Assembly: GCF_017086465.1 (NCBI RefSeq)
Contig: NZ_CP070961.1
Location: 2,046,001-2,110,000, forward strand
Direction: 5' to 3'
Origin: Nocardioides sp. zg-1228
GTDB taxonomy: Bacteria; Actinomycetota; Actinomycetes; Propionibacteriales; Nocardioidaceae
Length of the DNA: 64,000 bases
In this document: in pieces, positions 47,593 to 56,271 of the stretch
Numbering within the stretch: position 1 is the first letter of the stretch
Layout: each line of letters opens with the position of its first letter
The notes under the pieces: model-generated
Seen by the model: only the letters and a program-made list of their open reading frames with translations
Databases searched by the model: none
Told to the model about the DNA's origin: nothing
Translations under genes and position numbers: made by a program

Positions 47593-48396
47593 TCAGAGCT
47601 GCGCGCTGTCCATCAGCTCGCCCAGCTCGGCCACGGTGAGCTCGCGCATCGCGCCCGGCCGCAGCCGCGCCAGGGTCAGCGGTCCGATCTGGGTGCGGGT
47701 GAGCCGGCGGACCGGGTGCCCGAGGTGTGCGAGCAGCCGCCGCACGATGCGGTTGCGGCCCTCGTGGATGGTGAGCTCCACGATCGAACGGTTGCTGCCC
47801 TCGCGCCGCGGGTCACCGCCGAGCACCCGTGCGTGGGTGACGGTGACCGGGCCGTCGTCGAGGGTCACGCCAGCGAGCAGCTCGCGGATGGTGCGGACGT
47901 GCACCTCGCCGTCGACCTCCGCGACGTAGGTCTTGTCGACCTGGTGGGAGGGGTGCGCCAGCAGCTGGGCGAAGTCGCCGTCGTTGGTGAGGATGATCAG
48001 GCCCTCGGTGTCGGTGTCGAGGCGCCCCACGTGGAAGAGCCGCTCGGGCCGGTCGGCCACCAGGTCGCCGAGCGTCGGCCGGCCCTCGGGGTCGGACATC
48101 GTCGACACGACGCCCCGGGGCTTGTTGAGCACCAGGTAGACCTTGTCGCTGATCGGCGGCAGCCGCTTGCCGTCGACGCGGATCACCGCCGTGCGGGGGT
48201 CGACCTTGGTGCCGAGGCGGGTGACCACCTCGCCGTCGACCTCGACGAGGCCGTCGAGCATCAGCTCCTCGCACTTGCGGCGGCTGGCCACCCCCGACTT
48301 CGCGAGCAGCTTCTGCAGCCGGATGAGGCCGTCCTCGTCGGTCTCGGGGCGCTGCGAGGCGGGCTGGTCGTTGTCGGGCGCGTCGTGCGGCTTCAT
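47593..48396 (-). CDS. rluB: 23S rRNA pseudouridine synthase, RsuA/RluB family
   Basis: The product has 267 residues. The S4 RNA-binding domain (about 24-85, RLQKLLAKSGVASRRKCEEL) precedes the synthase domain with catalytic aspartate in GRLDTDTEGL. The stop codon lies inside the IS terminal repeat, so the original C-terminus may have been slightly altered. It is next to scpB, as in most actinobacteria. Confidence 0.93.
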   Translation of the reverse strand: MKPHDAPDNDQPASQRPETDEDGLIRLQKLLAKSGVASRRKCEELMLDGLVEVDGEVVTRLGTKVDPRTAVIRVDGKRLPPISDKVYLVLNKPRGVVSTMSDPEGRPTLGDLVADRPERLFHVGRLDTDTEGLIILTNDGDFAQLLAHPSHQVDKTYVAEVDGEVHVRTIRELLAGVTLDDGPVTVTHARVLGGDPRREGSNRSIVELTIHEGRNRIVRRLLAHLGHPVRRLTRTQIGPLTLARLRPGAMRELTVAELGELMDSAQL

Positions 48397-48457
48397 GCGG
48401 GGTCCCTGGGCGAGCGGTGGGGGTGCGGGTGGGGCCGGGAGTGAGGGCGGGAGGTGG

Positions 48458-49237
48458 TCATGAGACCTCCGTCCCGCCGTCGGGCTCGGTGCCCGACCCG
48501 GAATGGGGCGAGGGGTGCCGGGCGGGAGAGTCGTCGGGCTCGGGCGACGGCTCGGAGGACGTTTCGGGGGACGGCTCCGGCGTCGGCTCGGGCGCGGCGT
48601 CGAGGCCGGCGACGCTGGCGAGCTCGTCCTCCAGGTCGTCCATGTCGGGCAGGTAGGGGGCGAGCTCGGGCAGCTCGTCGAGGGAGGTGATGCCGATGCG
48701 CTCGAGGAAGTAGGAGGTGGTGCGGTAGAGGTTGGCGCCGCTCTGCTCGTCCTGCCCGGCCTCCTCGACCAGTCCGCGGGTGAGCAGGGTGCGCATCACG
48801 CCGTCGACGTTGACGCCGCGGATGGCGGAGACCCGCGCCCGCGACACCGGCTGCTTGTAGGCGACCACCGACAGGGTCTCCAGCGCGGCCCGGGTCAGCC
48901 GCGCCTGCTGCCCCTCCAGGACGAACGCCTCGACGACGCCGGCGAACTCCGGGCGCGAGTAGAAGCGCCATCCGCCGGCCACCGACCGCAGCTCGAAGCC
49001 GCGGCCCTGCTCGGCGTACTCACGGACGAGAGCGTCGAGCGCCGACTCGACCTCCTCGACGGGGTGCCCCACCACCGAGGCGAGCCGCACCGTGCCGAGC
49101 GGCTCGTCGGAGACCATCAGGATGGCCTCGAGCGCGGGACGCAGCTCGGCGACGGGGACGGCGAGGGTCTCGACGTCGAGCTCCTGGTCGACGGACTCCC
49201 CCGCCTCGGCCGGGCTGCTGTCGGGCTGCTCGCTCAC
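48458..49237 (-). CDS. scpB: segregation and condensation protein B
   Basis: The product has 259 residues from GTG 49237, which overlaps the scpA stop (GTGA). Two winged-helix domains are seen: LRPALEAILMVSDEPLGTVR, and ALETLSVVAYKQPVSRARVS with RGLVEEAGQ. A glutamate/proline/serine-rich tail of about 70 residues follows. ScpB is part of the SMC condensin complex. Confidence 0.94.
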   Translation of the reverse strand: MSEQPDSSPAEAGESVDQELDVETLAVPVAELRPALEAILMVSDEPLGTVRLASVVGHPVEEVESALDALVREYAEQGRGFELRSVAGGWRFYSRPEFAGVVEAFVLEGQQARLTRAALETLSVVAYKQPVSRARVSAIRGVNVDGVMRTLLTRGLVEEAGQDEQSGANLYRTTSYFLERIGITSLDELPELAPYLPDMDDLEDELASVAGLDAAPEPTPEPSPETSSEPSPEPDDSPARHPSPHSGSGTEPDGGTEVS

Positions 49238-50136
49238 TGGTCCTCCTCGCGCACACCGGCGGGAGCCGGCAGCGGTACATCATCGTCGTCCGACGGGGCG
49301 CCGTCGAACTCGTCGTGGATCTCGACGTCGCCGTCCTCGGCGCCCGTCCAGCGCACCGTCAGCTCGCCGAGCGGGGTGACCTGGTCGAACGACACCGCGC
49401 CCTCGCGGAACAGCTCCAGGAGCGACAGGAAGCGGGCCACCGTCGTGAGCCGGTCCGGGGAGTCGCCGCAGAGCGCGCGGAACGTCATCGTGCCGCCGCG
49501 CCGCAGCCGGTCGACGACCAGCTGGGCCTGCTCGCGCACGCTGACCTTGGCGGCGTGGATGTGCTGCAGCGACACCTCGAGCACCGGCTTGGGCTCCATC
49601 GCCCGCGCCGCCAGCCGGGCGAACTCCTCGAGCCCGATGCCGATCAGCACGTCGGGCAGCAGCGTGGCGAAGCGCTCCTCCAGGCCGACCGCGCGCGGGT
49701 GGCGGCGCGACTCCGAGGCCAGCCGGTCCTCCATGACCGTGGCCACCTGCTTGAACGCCCGATACTGCATGAGCCGGGCGAAGAGCAGGTCGCGCGCCTC
49801 GAGCAGCGCGAGGTCCTCCTCGTCCTCCACGTCGCCCTGCGGCAGCAGCCGGGCCGCCTTGAGGTCGAGCAGCGTGGCGGCGACCACCAGGAACGACGTG
49901 GTCTGCTCGAGGTCCCACTGCTCGCCGAGGGTCTTGACGTGGGCGATGAACTCGTCGGTGACCTGGGAGAGGGCGACCTCGGTGATGTCGAGCTTGTGCT
50001 TGGCGATCAGCCCGAGCAGCAGGTCGAAGGGTCCCTCGAAGTTGTCCAGGCGGACGGCGAACGCCGGGGCCTCGCTGCCCGGCTCGAGCGAGTCGGCGGG
50101 CGCGGCGCCCGGAGCAGCAGGGCGGGCGGCGCTCAC
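49234..50136 (-). CDS. scpA: segregation and condensation protein A (kleisin)
   Basis: The product has 300 residues from GTG 50136. The N-terminal kleisin helix region is FAVRLDNFEGPFDLLLGLIA with HKLDITEVALSQVTDEFI; the C-terminal winged helix contains VVDRLRRGGTMTFRALC. It bridges SMC heads and binds ScpB. It overlaps both neighbours by GTGA. Confidence 0.95.
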   Translation of the reverse strand: MSAARPAAPGAAPADSLEPGSEAPAFAVRLDNFEGPFDLLLGLIAKHKLDITEVALSQVTDEFIAHVKTLGEQWDLEQTTSFLVVAATLLDLKAARLLPQGDVEDEEDLALLEARDLLFARLMQYRAFKQVATVMEDRLASESRRHPRAVGLEERFATLLPDVLIGIGLEEFARLAARAMEPKPVLEVSLQHIHAAKVSVREQAQLVVDRLRRGGTMTFRALCGDSPDRLTTVARFLSLLELFREGAVSFDQVTPLGELTVRWTGAEDGDVEIHDEFDGAPSDDDDVPLPAPAGVREEDQ

Positions 50137-50483
50137 TCGGCCAGCAGCCGCTGCACCAGCGCGCTGTCGGCCCCCTGGCCCTCGAGGTCGGCGAGCACCA
50201 GCGCGAGCGCCTCGCGCACCAGGCGGCCCCGGTCGACGGCGAGGCCGTGCTCGCGGCGGAGCGTGAGCCGGGCGTGCTCGATGTCGAGGAGCTCGTCGGA
50301 GGTGACGTAGACCGTCATCTTCTCGTCGTGGCGTACGCGCCCGCTGGGCTTGCGCGGCCCGGCCGGCTCGGCCTCGTCGGCGACGGCACGCACCCGCCGC
50401 GGCCGGGTGTCGGCCTCGGCCCCCGCGGCGTCGACGGGGTCGGCGGTCGGCCGGAACAGGTCGTCCGCGGCCGGCATGCTCAC
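50133..50483 (-). CDS. small protein between parA and scpA, ribbon-helix-helix-like
   Basis: The product has 116 residues if started at GTG 50483 (GTGA overlap with parA) or 114 from ATG 50477. The N-terminal 50 residues are disordered and acidic. The C-terminal 60 (MTVYVTSDELLDIEHARLTL, with HGLAVDRGRLVREALALVLA) look like a ribbon-helix-helix DNA-binding or partner domain. The conserved position suggests it works with ParA. Confidence 0.75.
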   Translation of the reverse strand: MSMPAADDLFRPTADPVDAAGAEADTRPRRVRAVADEAEPAGPRKPSGRVRHDEKMTVYVTSDELLDIEHARLTLRREHGLAVDRGRLVREALALVLADLEGQGADSALVQRLLAE

Positions 50484-51511
50484 TCGGCGGGCCACCGGGA
50501 CAGCACCTCCTTCGCCAGCTGGCGGTAGGCGTCGGCGCCCGTCGACGACGACGCGTAGGACGTGATGGGCTCCCCCGCGACGGTGGCGTCGGAGAACTTC
50601 ACGGTGCGACGGATGACGGTGTGGAAGACCTTGTCGCCCCACGCCGAGACCAGGCGCTCCATCACCTCGCGGCTGTGGAGCGTGCGCCCGTCGAACATGG
50701 TGCCGAGCACCCCCTCGATCTCCAGCTTGGGGTTGAGCCGCTCGCGCACCTTGTCGATCGTGGTCTTGAGCAGCGCGACGCCGCGCAGCGCGAAGTACTC
50801 GCACTCCAGCGGCACGATGACGCCGTCGGAGGCGGTGAGGGCGTTGACCGTGAGCAGCCCGAGCGAGGGCTGGCAGTCGATGAGGATGACGTCGTAGTGC
50901 TCGAGCGCGGGGGCGAGCACGCGCTGCAGGGTCTGCTCGCGTGCGACCTCGTGCACCAGCTGCACCTCGGCCGCGGACAGGTCGATGTTGGACGGCAGCA
51001 GGTCCATGCCCTCGATGCCGGAGGGCACGACGACCTCGTCGAGGGACACCTCGCGGTCCATCAGCAGGTTGTAGATGGTGAAGTCCATCTCGTGCGGGTT
51101 GAGGCCCAGACCCACCGACAGCGAGCCCTGGGGGTCGAAGTCGACGAGCAGCACCCGGCGCCCGAGCTCGGCCAGCGACGCGCCGAGGTTGATCGTGGTG
51201 GTGGTCTTGCCGACCCCGCCCTTCTGGTTGCACATCGAGACGACGCGGGCGCCGCCGTGCTCGGTGAGGGCCGGGGGCTCGGGGAAGACCGGCATCGGGC
51301 GACCGGTGGGCCCGAGCGGCTCCTCCGCCTGGAGGGTCGCGGTGGGCGACTCGATCGGGCGGTCGAAGGGGATCGGCTGGGTCACGGGCTGCTCGTCTCG
51401 CGGGGTCGGGCCTGGCTGGGCTGTCTGGTGCGGCACCGGCGTCCGCACGAGGGGCGGCATCTGCGGGGCACTGCTGCCCGTGTCGTGACCGGGGAATCCC
51501 GCACCGCTCAT
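50480..51511 (-). CDS. parA: ParA-family chromosome partitioning ATPase (Soj-like)
   Basis: The product has 343 residues from ATG 51511, with GAGGAG 5 bases upstream. A proline-rich N-terminal extension of about 85 residues precedes the ATPase: the deviant Walker A KGGVGKTTTTINLG, FDPQGSLSVGLG, and VILIDCQPSLGLLTVNAL. It is distinct from the parA next to parB at the origin; here it belongs to the scpA/scpB operon. Confidence 0.93.
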   Translation of the reverse strand: MSGAGFPGHDTGSSAPQMPPLVRTPVPHQTAQPGPTPRDEQPVTQPIPFDRPIESPTATLQAEEPLGPTGRPMPVFPEPPALTEHGGARVVSMCNQKGGVGKTTTTINLGASLAELGRRVLLVDFDPQGSLSVGLGLNPHEMDFTIYNLLMDREVSLDEVVVPSGIEGMDLLPSNIDLSAAEVQLVHEVAREQTLQRVLAPALEHYDVILIDCQPSLGLLTVNALTASDGVIVPLECEYFALRGVALLKTTIDKVRERLNPKLEIEGVLGTMFDGRTLHSREVMERLVSAWGDKVFHTVIRRTVKFSDATVAGEPITSYASSSTGADAYRQLAKEVLSRWPAE

Positions 51512-51679
51512 GTCTGCTCCTCGTGCCTCGTCGTGGCTGGGTCGTGCATCGGGCCTACCGCTCGATTGGACCACGTCGCACGCCCGCGACTTTGTCGACA
51601 CGTCGACAGTTGTCGCACCAGTTCCGAGACGGTCCCGGCCTGCACCGCGCGGGACTCTACGCGGCCCACGGGGACGGAC

Positions 51680-54277
51680 TCACAGCCGCCTCATCGCCAC
51701 GGTCGCGATCACCAGCTCGCCGGCGCTGTCGGTGGCGTCGCAGTCCACCCTCGCCTCGATCACCCAGTCGTGGTGCCCCTCGGGGTCGTGGATGGTCTGG
51801 CGTACGTCGCGGACCCGGGCCGTGGTGCCCTCCTCGGCGCCGACGGGCTCGCCGACGCGCTCCTCCCCCACGACCAGCAGGTCCGGACCGCGCGCGTCGC
51901 CATCGGTGAGGACCCGGTCGTGCTCGGCGTAGTAGTCCTCCAGTGCGGCGTCCCACGCCGACCGGCCGACGACCACCTCGCGCGGCGGGTCGGTGCGGTC
52001 GGCGGCGGCGCGCTCGAGGCGTACGAGACCGTCGAGGTCGTCGCGGGAGACCGCGTCCACCCGCGCCCACATCGCGTTGCGCACCATCACCCGGAACGGC
52101 CGCTCCTGGCGCGAGAGGGGGCGCGGCGGGGGCGGCGGCTCGTGGTGCGCGACGGACGAGGAGGCGTGGTCGGGGTCGGCCAGCGCCTCCCACTCGTCGA
52201 GCAGCGAGGAGTCGGTCTGGCGCACGGTCTCGCCGAGCCACTCGATGACGTCCTCCACCTCGGGGGCACGGTGCGACTCGGGCACGGTCTGCCGCAGCGT
52301 CCGGTAGGCGTCGGTGAGGTAGCGCAGCACGAGTCCCTCGGAGCGGGCGAGCTGGTAGCGACCGACGAAGTCGGTGAACCCCATCCCCTGCTCCCACATC
52401 TCCCGGACGATCGACTTGGGGCCGAGTGCGTCGTCGGGCAGCCACGGGTGGGTCTGCCGGTAGGTCTCGTAGAGGGCCTCGAGGAGCTCGCGCAGCGGCT
52501 GGGGCCAGGTGATCTCCTCCAGCAGCGCCATCCGCTCGTCGTACTCCAGGCCGTCGGCCTTCATCTCCCCGATGGCCTCGCCGCGGGCGGCGTGCTGCTG
52601 GGCCATCAGGATCTGGCGCGGTGCCTCCAGGACGGCCTCCACCACCGACACCACGTCGAGGCCGTAGGTCTCGGACTCGGGGTCGAGCACGTCGAAGGCG
52701 GCCAGCGCGAAGTGGGCGAGCGGCTGGTTGAGCGCGAAGTCGTCGGGGAGGTCGACGGTGAGCACGTGACGCCGGCCGTGCTCGTCGGGCTCGTCGAGGC
52801 GGGTCACGATCCCCGTACGCACGAGCGAGCGCGACAGGCGCAGGGCCCGCCGGGCCAGGCGCAGCTGCCCGCGACGGTCCTCGTGGTTGTCGGTGAGGAG
52901 CCGCCGGAGCACCGAGAACGCGTCCTCCGCGCGGGTCAGGACGTTGATCAGCATCGAGTTGTCGACCTTCATCCGGCTGGTCAGCCGCTCCGGCACCCCG
53001 GCCACCAGCTTGTCGAACGTCTGCTCGGTCCACACGACCGTGCCCTCGGGCGGCTTCTTGAGCTGCGCCTTCGACTTCTTCTTGCCGGCCGCGACGCGCG
53101 CGGCCGACTTGGCCTTGGCCTGCTCGTTCTCGATGACGTGCTCGGGAGCCTGGACCACGACGTGGCCGGCGGTGTCGTAGCCCGCCCGCCCGGCGCGGCC
53201 GGCGATCTGCTGGAACTCGCGCGTGCGGAGCACCCGCTGCCGGTTGCCGTCGAACTTCGCCAGTCCGGTGAACAGCACGGTGCGGATCGGCACGTTGATC
53301 CCGACGCCGAGCGTGTCGGTGCCGCAGATGACGCGCAGCAGCCCGGCCTGGGCGAGCGTCTCCACCAGCCGGCGGTACTTCGGCAGCATGCCGGCGTGGT
53401 GCACCCCGATGCCGTTGCGCACCATCCGCGACAGCGTCTTGCCGAAGCCCGCCCCGAACCGGAAGGCGCCGATGCGCTCGGCGATGGCGTCCTTGTCCAC
53501 CTTCTTCAGCGGTCGCCGCAGCAGGTTGGTCGCGTGCTCCACGGCGGCCGCCTGCGTGAAGTGGACGACGTAGACCGGGTCCTGGCCGGTGACGACGAGC
53601 TCCTCGAGGGTGTCGTCGAGCGGCTCCATCGACCACCGGAAGCTCAGCGGCACCGGCCGCTCGGCGTCGTCGACGACCGCGGTGTCGCGCCCCGTGCGCC
53701 GCTGGAGGTCCTCGACGAAGAACGAGACGTCGCCCAGCGTCGCCGACATCAGCAGGAACTGCGCGTCGACCAGCTCGAGCAGCGGCACCTGCCACGCCCA
53801 GCCCCGGTCGTGCTCGGAGTAGAAGTGGAACTCGTCCATCACCACGAGGCCGACATCGGCCGAGCGTCCCTCGCGCAGCGCGATGTTGGCGAGCACCTCC
53901 GCGGTGCAGCAGATGATGGGCGCGTCGGGGTTGACCGCGGCGTCCCCGGTCAGCATCCCGACGTTGTCGGCGCCGAACACCTCGATGAGCGCGAAGAACT
54001 TCTCGCTGACGAGCGCCTTGATCGGCGCGGTGTAGAAGCTCACCTCGTCGCGCGCGAGCGCCGCCAGGTGGGCGCCGATCGCCACCAGCGACTTCCCCGA
54101 CCCCGTCGGGGTCGCGAGGATGACGTGGTTGCCGTCGAGGACCTCGATGACCGCCTCGTCCTGGTGGGGGTAGAGCTCCAGCCCACGGTCGGCGACCCAG
54201 CCCGTGAAGGCGTCGTAGACCGTGTCCGGGTCGGCGCCCGTGGGGACCCGGGTGTCGAGGCGCACTGGGTCCGGCAT
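51680..54277 (-). CDS. DEAD/DEAH-box helicase, Ski2-like (DUF3516 type)
   Basis: The product has 865 residues. Motif I is ATPTGSGKS, motif II DEFH, motif III SATL, and motif VI QIAGRAGRAGYD. After the RecA folds, a long C-terminal region carries the DUF3516 domain, typical of actinobacterial helicases of this type; a lysine-rich loop (about 400-420) lies between. It probably unwinds RNA or DNA, and the exact substrate is unknown. It starts at ATG 54277 and is divergent from the ABC transporter genes. Confidence 0.93.
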   Translation of the reverse strand: MPDPVRLDTRVPTGADPDTVYDAFTGWVADRGLELYPHQDEAVIEVLDGNHVILATPTGSGKSLVAIGAHLAALARDEVSFYTAPIKALVSEKFFALIEVFGADNVGMLTGDAAVNPDAPIICCTAEVLANIALREGRSADVGLVVMDEFHFYSEHDRGWAWQVPLLELVDAQFLLMSATLGDVSFFVEDLQRRTGRDTAVVDDAERPVPLSFRWSMEPLDDTLEELVVTGQDPVYVVHFTQAAAVEHATNLLRRPLKKVDKDAIAERIGAFRFGAGFGKTLSRMVRNGIGVHHAGMLPKYRRLVETLAQAGLLRVICGTDTLGVGINVPIRTVLFTGLAKFDGNRQRVLRTREFQQIAGRAGRAGYDTAGHVVVQAPEHVIENEQAKAKSAARVAAGKKKSKAQLKKPPEGTVVWTEQTFDKLVAGVPERLTSRMKVDNSMLINVLTRAEDAFSVLRRLLTDNHEDRRGQLRLARRALRLSRSLVRTGIVTRLDEPDEHGRRHVLTVDLPDDFALNQPLAHFALAAFDVLDPESETYGLDVVSVVEAVLEAPRQILMAQQHAARGEAIGEMKADGLEYDERMALLEEITWPQPLRELLEALYETYRQTHPWLPDDALGPKSIVREMWEQGMGFTDFVGRYQLARSEGLVLRYLTDAYRTLRQTVPESHRAPEVEDVIEWLGETVRQTDSSLLDEWEALADPDHASSSVAHHEPPPPPRPLSRQERPFRVMVRNAMWARVDAVSRDDLDGLVRLERAAADRTDPPREVVVGRSAWDAALEDYYAEHDRVLTDGDARGPDLLVVGEERVGEPVGAEEGTTARVRDVRQTIHDPEGHHDWVIEARVDCDATDSAGELVIATVAMRRL

Positions 54278-54397
54278 GTCTCGATCCAACCATCCGCGCA
54301 CGCGTCGACGCTCGCGGGGGCGCGCGCCCGGTGCCGGTTTCGTGGGCGCGGCCGGCATGCAACCGCCGTGAAACCGCGCGCGTCGATCGTGGCCGTC

Positions 54398-55447
54398 ATG
54401 ACCACACCACATGACTCCCCCTCCGCGCCGGGACCCGCCGTCTCCGCCACCGGCCTCGTCAAGCGGTTCGGCGACCAGCGCGCGGTCGACGGCATCGACC
54501 TCCGGGTGCAGCGCGGCGAGGTGTTCGGCGTGCTGGGCCCCAACGGCGCCGGCAAGACGACCATGATGCGGATGCTCGCGACCTTGCTGACGATCGACGA
54601 GGGCGAGGCGAGCATCCTGGGCCACGACGTACGCACCGCACCCCACGCCGTGCGTCGCACGCTGGGCGTCACCGGCCAGGACGCCTCGGTGGACGAGAAC
54701 CTGACCGCCACCGAGAACCTCTGGCTCTTCGCCCGGCTGCAGGGACTCGGGCGCACCGAGGCCCGCGCCCGCGGGGCCGAGCTGCTCGAGCAGTTCGACC
54801 TCGTCGAGGCCGCGAGCAAGCCGATCTCGGCCTTCTCCGGCGGCATGCGCCGCCGCCTCGACCTGGCCGCGAGCCTGCTGACCAGGCCGCCGGTGATCTT
54901 CCTCGACGAGCCGACCACCGGCCTGGACCCGCGCACCCGCGGCCAGGTGTGGGACACCGTCCGCGACCTGGTGCGCGACGGCTGCACCGTGCTGCTGACC
55001 ACGCAGTACCTCGACGAGGCCGACCAGCTGGCCGATCGCATCGCGGTGATCGACCGCGGGCGCAAGGTCGCCGAGGGCACCTCCGACGAGCTGAAGTCGT
55101 CGGTGGGCCAGTCCACCCTGCAGCTGCAGCTCGCCGACCACGCCGACCTCGCGGTCGTCGCGGAGGAGACCCTCCGCCTGCTCGGCGAGGAGGCCGCGCT
55201 CACCCCGGAGTCCCGGCGGGTCAACGTCCCCCTGGCCCGCACCGACCAGAGCGTCGACGTCCTCGTCTCGCTCCGCGACCGCGGGGTCGCCATCGAGTCG
55301 GTGACCGTGCAGAAGCCCTCGCTCGACGAGGTGTTCCTCGCCCTCACCGGCCACGACACCCACGACACCCCGGCCGGGGCGCAGGACGAGCGCGGCGACC
55401 GGACCGACGAGACAGACGAGACCGACAAGATGGAGACCGCCCGATGA
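54398..55447 (+). CDS. drug-type ABC exporter, ATPase subunit (DrrA-like)
   Basis: The product has 349 residues from ATG 54398; GTG 54368 would add 10. Walker A is GPNGAGKTT, the signature SGGMRRRLDLA and Walker B VIFLDEPTTGLDP. The C-terminal extension of about 100 residues is the DrrA-type DUF4162 region, and a charged tail (about 325-349) is rich in D/E/T. It overlaps the permease gene (ATGA). Export of a lipid or antibiotic-like compound is likely. Confidence 0.92.
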   Translation: MTTPHDSPSAPGPAVSATGLVKRFGDQRAVDGIDLRVQRGEVFGVLGPNGAGKTTMMRMLATLLTIDEGEASILGHDVRTAPHAVRRTLGVTGQDASVDENLTATENLWLFARLQGLGRTEARARGAELLEQFDLVEAASKPISAFSGGMRRRLDLAASLLTRPPVIFLDEPTTGLDPRTRGQVWDTVRDLVRDGCTVLLTTQYLDEADQLADRIAVIDRGRKVAEGTSDELKSSVGQSTLQLQLADHADLAVVAEETLRLLGEEAALTPESRRVNVPLARTDQSVDVLVSLRDRGVAIESVTVQKPSLDEVFLALTGHDTHDTPAGAQDERGDRTDETDETDKMETAR

Positions 55448-56271
55448 GCACCGCGACCCTGCCCGAGCCCGCCGCCGGCCCCACCGCGGGTCCCACCCCG
55501 GAGCGCGTCGGCGTGGCCGACACGATCAGCCAGACCATGACCCTCGCGTGGCGGGCGACCAAGAAGATGCAGCGCAGCCTCGAGGTCATGTTCGACGTCA
55601 CCATCCAGCCGCTGGTCTTCACCGCGATGTTCGCCTACATCTTCGGCGGCGCCATCTCCGGCGACGTCGACAGCTATCTCCCGCTCATCATCCCGGGGCT
55701 GATCGGGCAGACCGTGCTGACCGCGTGCGTGGCCACCGGGGTCCAGCTGCGCACCGACATGGACACCGGGGTGTTCGACCGGTTCAGGGTGCTGCCGATC
55801 TCGCGCATCGCACCGCTGGCGGGGCCGATGGTGGCCGACCTGGTGCGCTACTTCATCGCCTCGGTGCTGACCTTCGGGGTCGGCATCGCCATCGGCTACC
55901 GGCCCGGCGGCGGCGTCGCCGGGGTCGCGGGCGCGGTGCTGCTCGCGATGCTGGCCGGCTGGTCGCTCGCGTGGATCTTCACGCTCTTCGGGATCCTCGG
56001 CCGCAACGCCCAGGGCGTGCAGGGCATCTCGCTGCTGGTGATGTTCCCGCTGACGTTCCTGTCCAACGCGTTCGTGCCCACCGAGACGATGCCCGGGCCG
56101 CTGCGCGCGTTCGCCGAGGTCAACCCGGTGTCGCTGGTGATCAGCGCGATCCGCGACCTGGCCAACGAGGGCGCCGTCACCACCGACGTCGCCTGGGCGC
56201 TGCTGGGCTGCGCCGTGCTGATCGCGGTGTTCGCCCCGCTGGCCGTGCGGGCGTTCAGCCGGAGGACGTGA
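55444..56271 (+). CDS. ABC-2 type permease (DrrB-like)
   Basis: The product has 275 residues with six membrane spans (for example LEVMFDVTIQPLVFTAMFAY and LPLIIPGLIGQTVLTACVAT). FRVLPISRIAPLAGPMVADL is a typical ABC-2 loop, and SNAFVPTETMPGPLRAFAEV precedes the last spans. It partners the upstream ATPase. Its 3' end overlaps the convergent regulator gene by 17 bases. Confidence 0.92.
   Translation: MSTATLPEPAAGPTAGPTPERVGVADTISQTMTLAWRATKKMQRSLEVMFDVTIQPLVFTAMFAYIFGGAISGDVDSYLPLIIPGLIGQTVLTACVATGVQLRTDMDTGVFDRFRVLPISRIAPLAGPMVADLVRYFIASVLTFGVGIAIGYRPGGGVAGVAGAVLLAMLAGWSLAWIFTLFGILGRNAQGVQGISLLVMFPLTFLSNAFVPTETMPGPLRAFAEVNPVSLVISAIRDLANEGAVTTDVAWALLGCAVLIAVFAPLAVRAFSRRT

Larger units (their letters stand above)
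46344..47596. mobile_element. IS5-type shell enclosing a GNAT gene
   Basis: Inverted ends CTCACTGGGTGTGGCCC (46344-46360) and, on the other strand, CTGACTGGGTGTGTCCC (47580-47596) bracket 1.25 kb. Inside the left end a transposase start (46396) is homologous to the IS remnant at 27.7 kb. The interior holds a complete GNAT gene instead of a transposase. The right end supplies the rluB stop codon. No target duplication is evident. Confidence 0.7.

Noticed and set aside
50621-54397. A very long plus-strand open frame upstream of and in frame with the ABC ATPase
   Set aside because: It lies opposite parA and the helicase, both with complete motifs. Its translation is low-complexity (V/G/L/R-rich), and only the part from 54398 looks like a protein.
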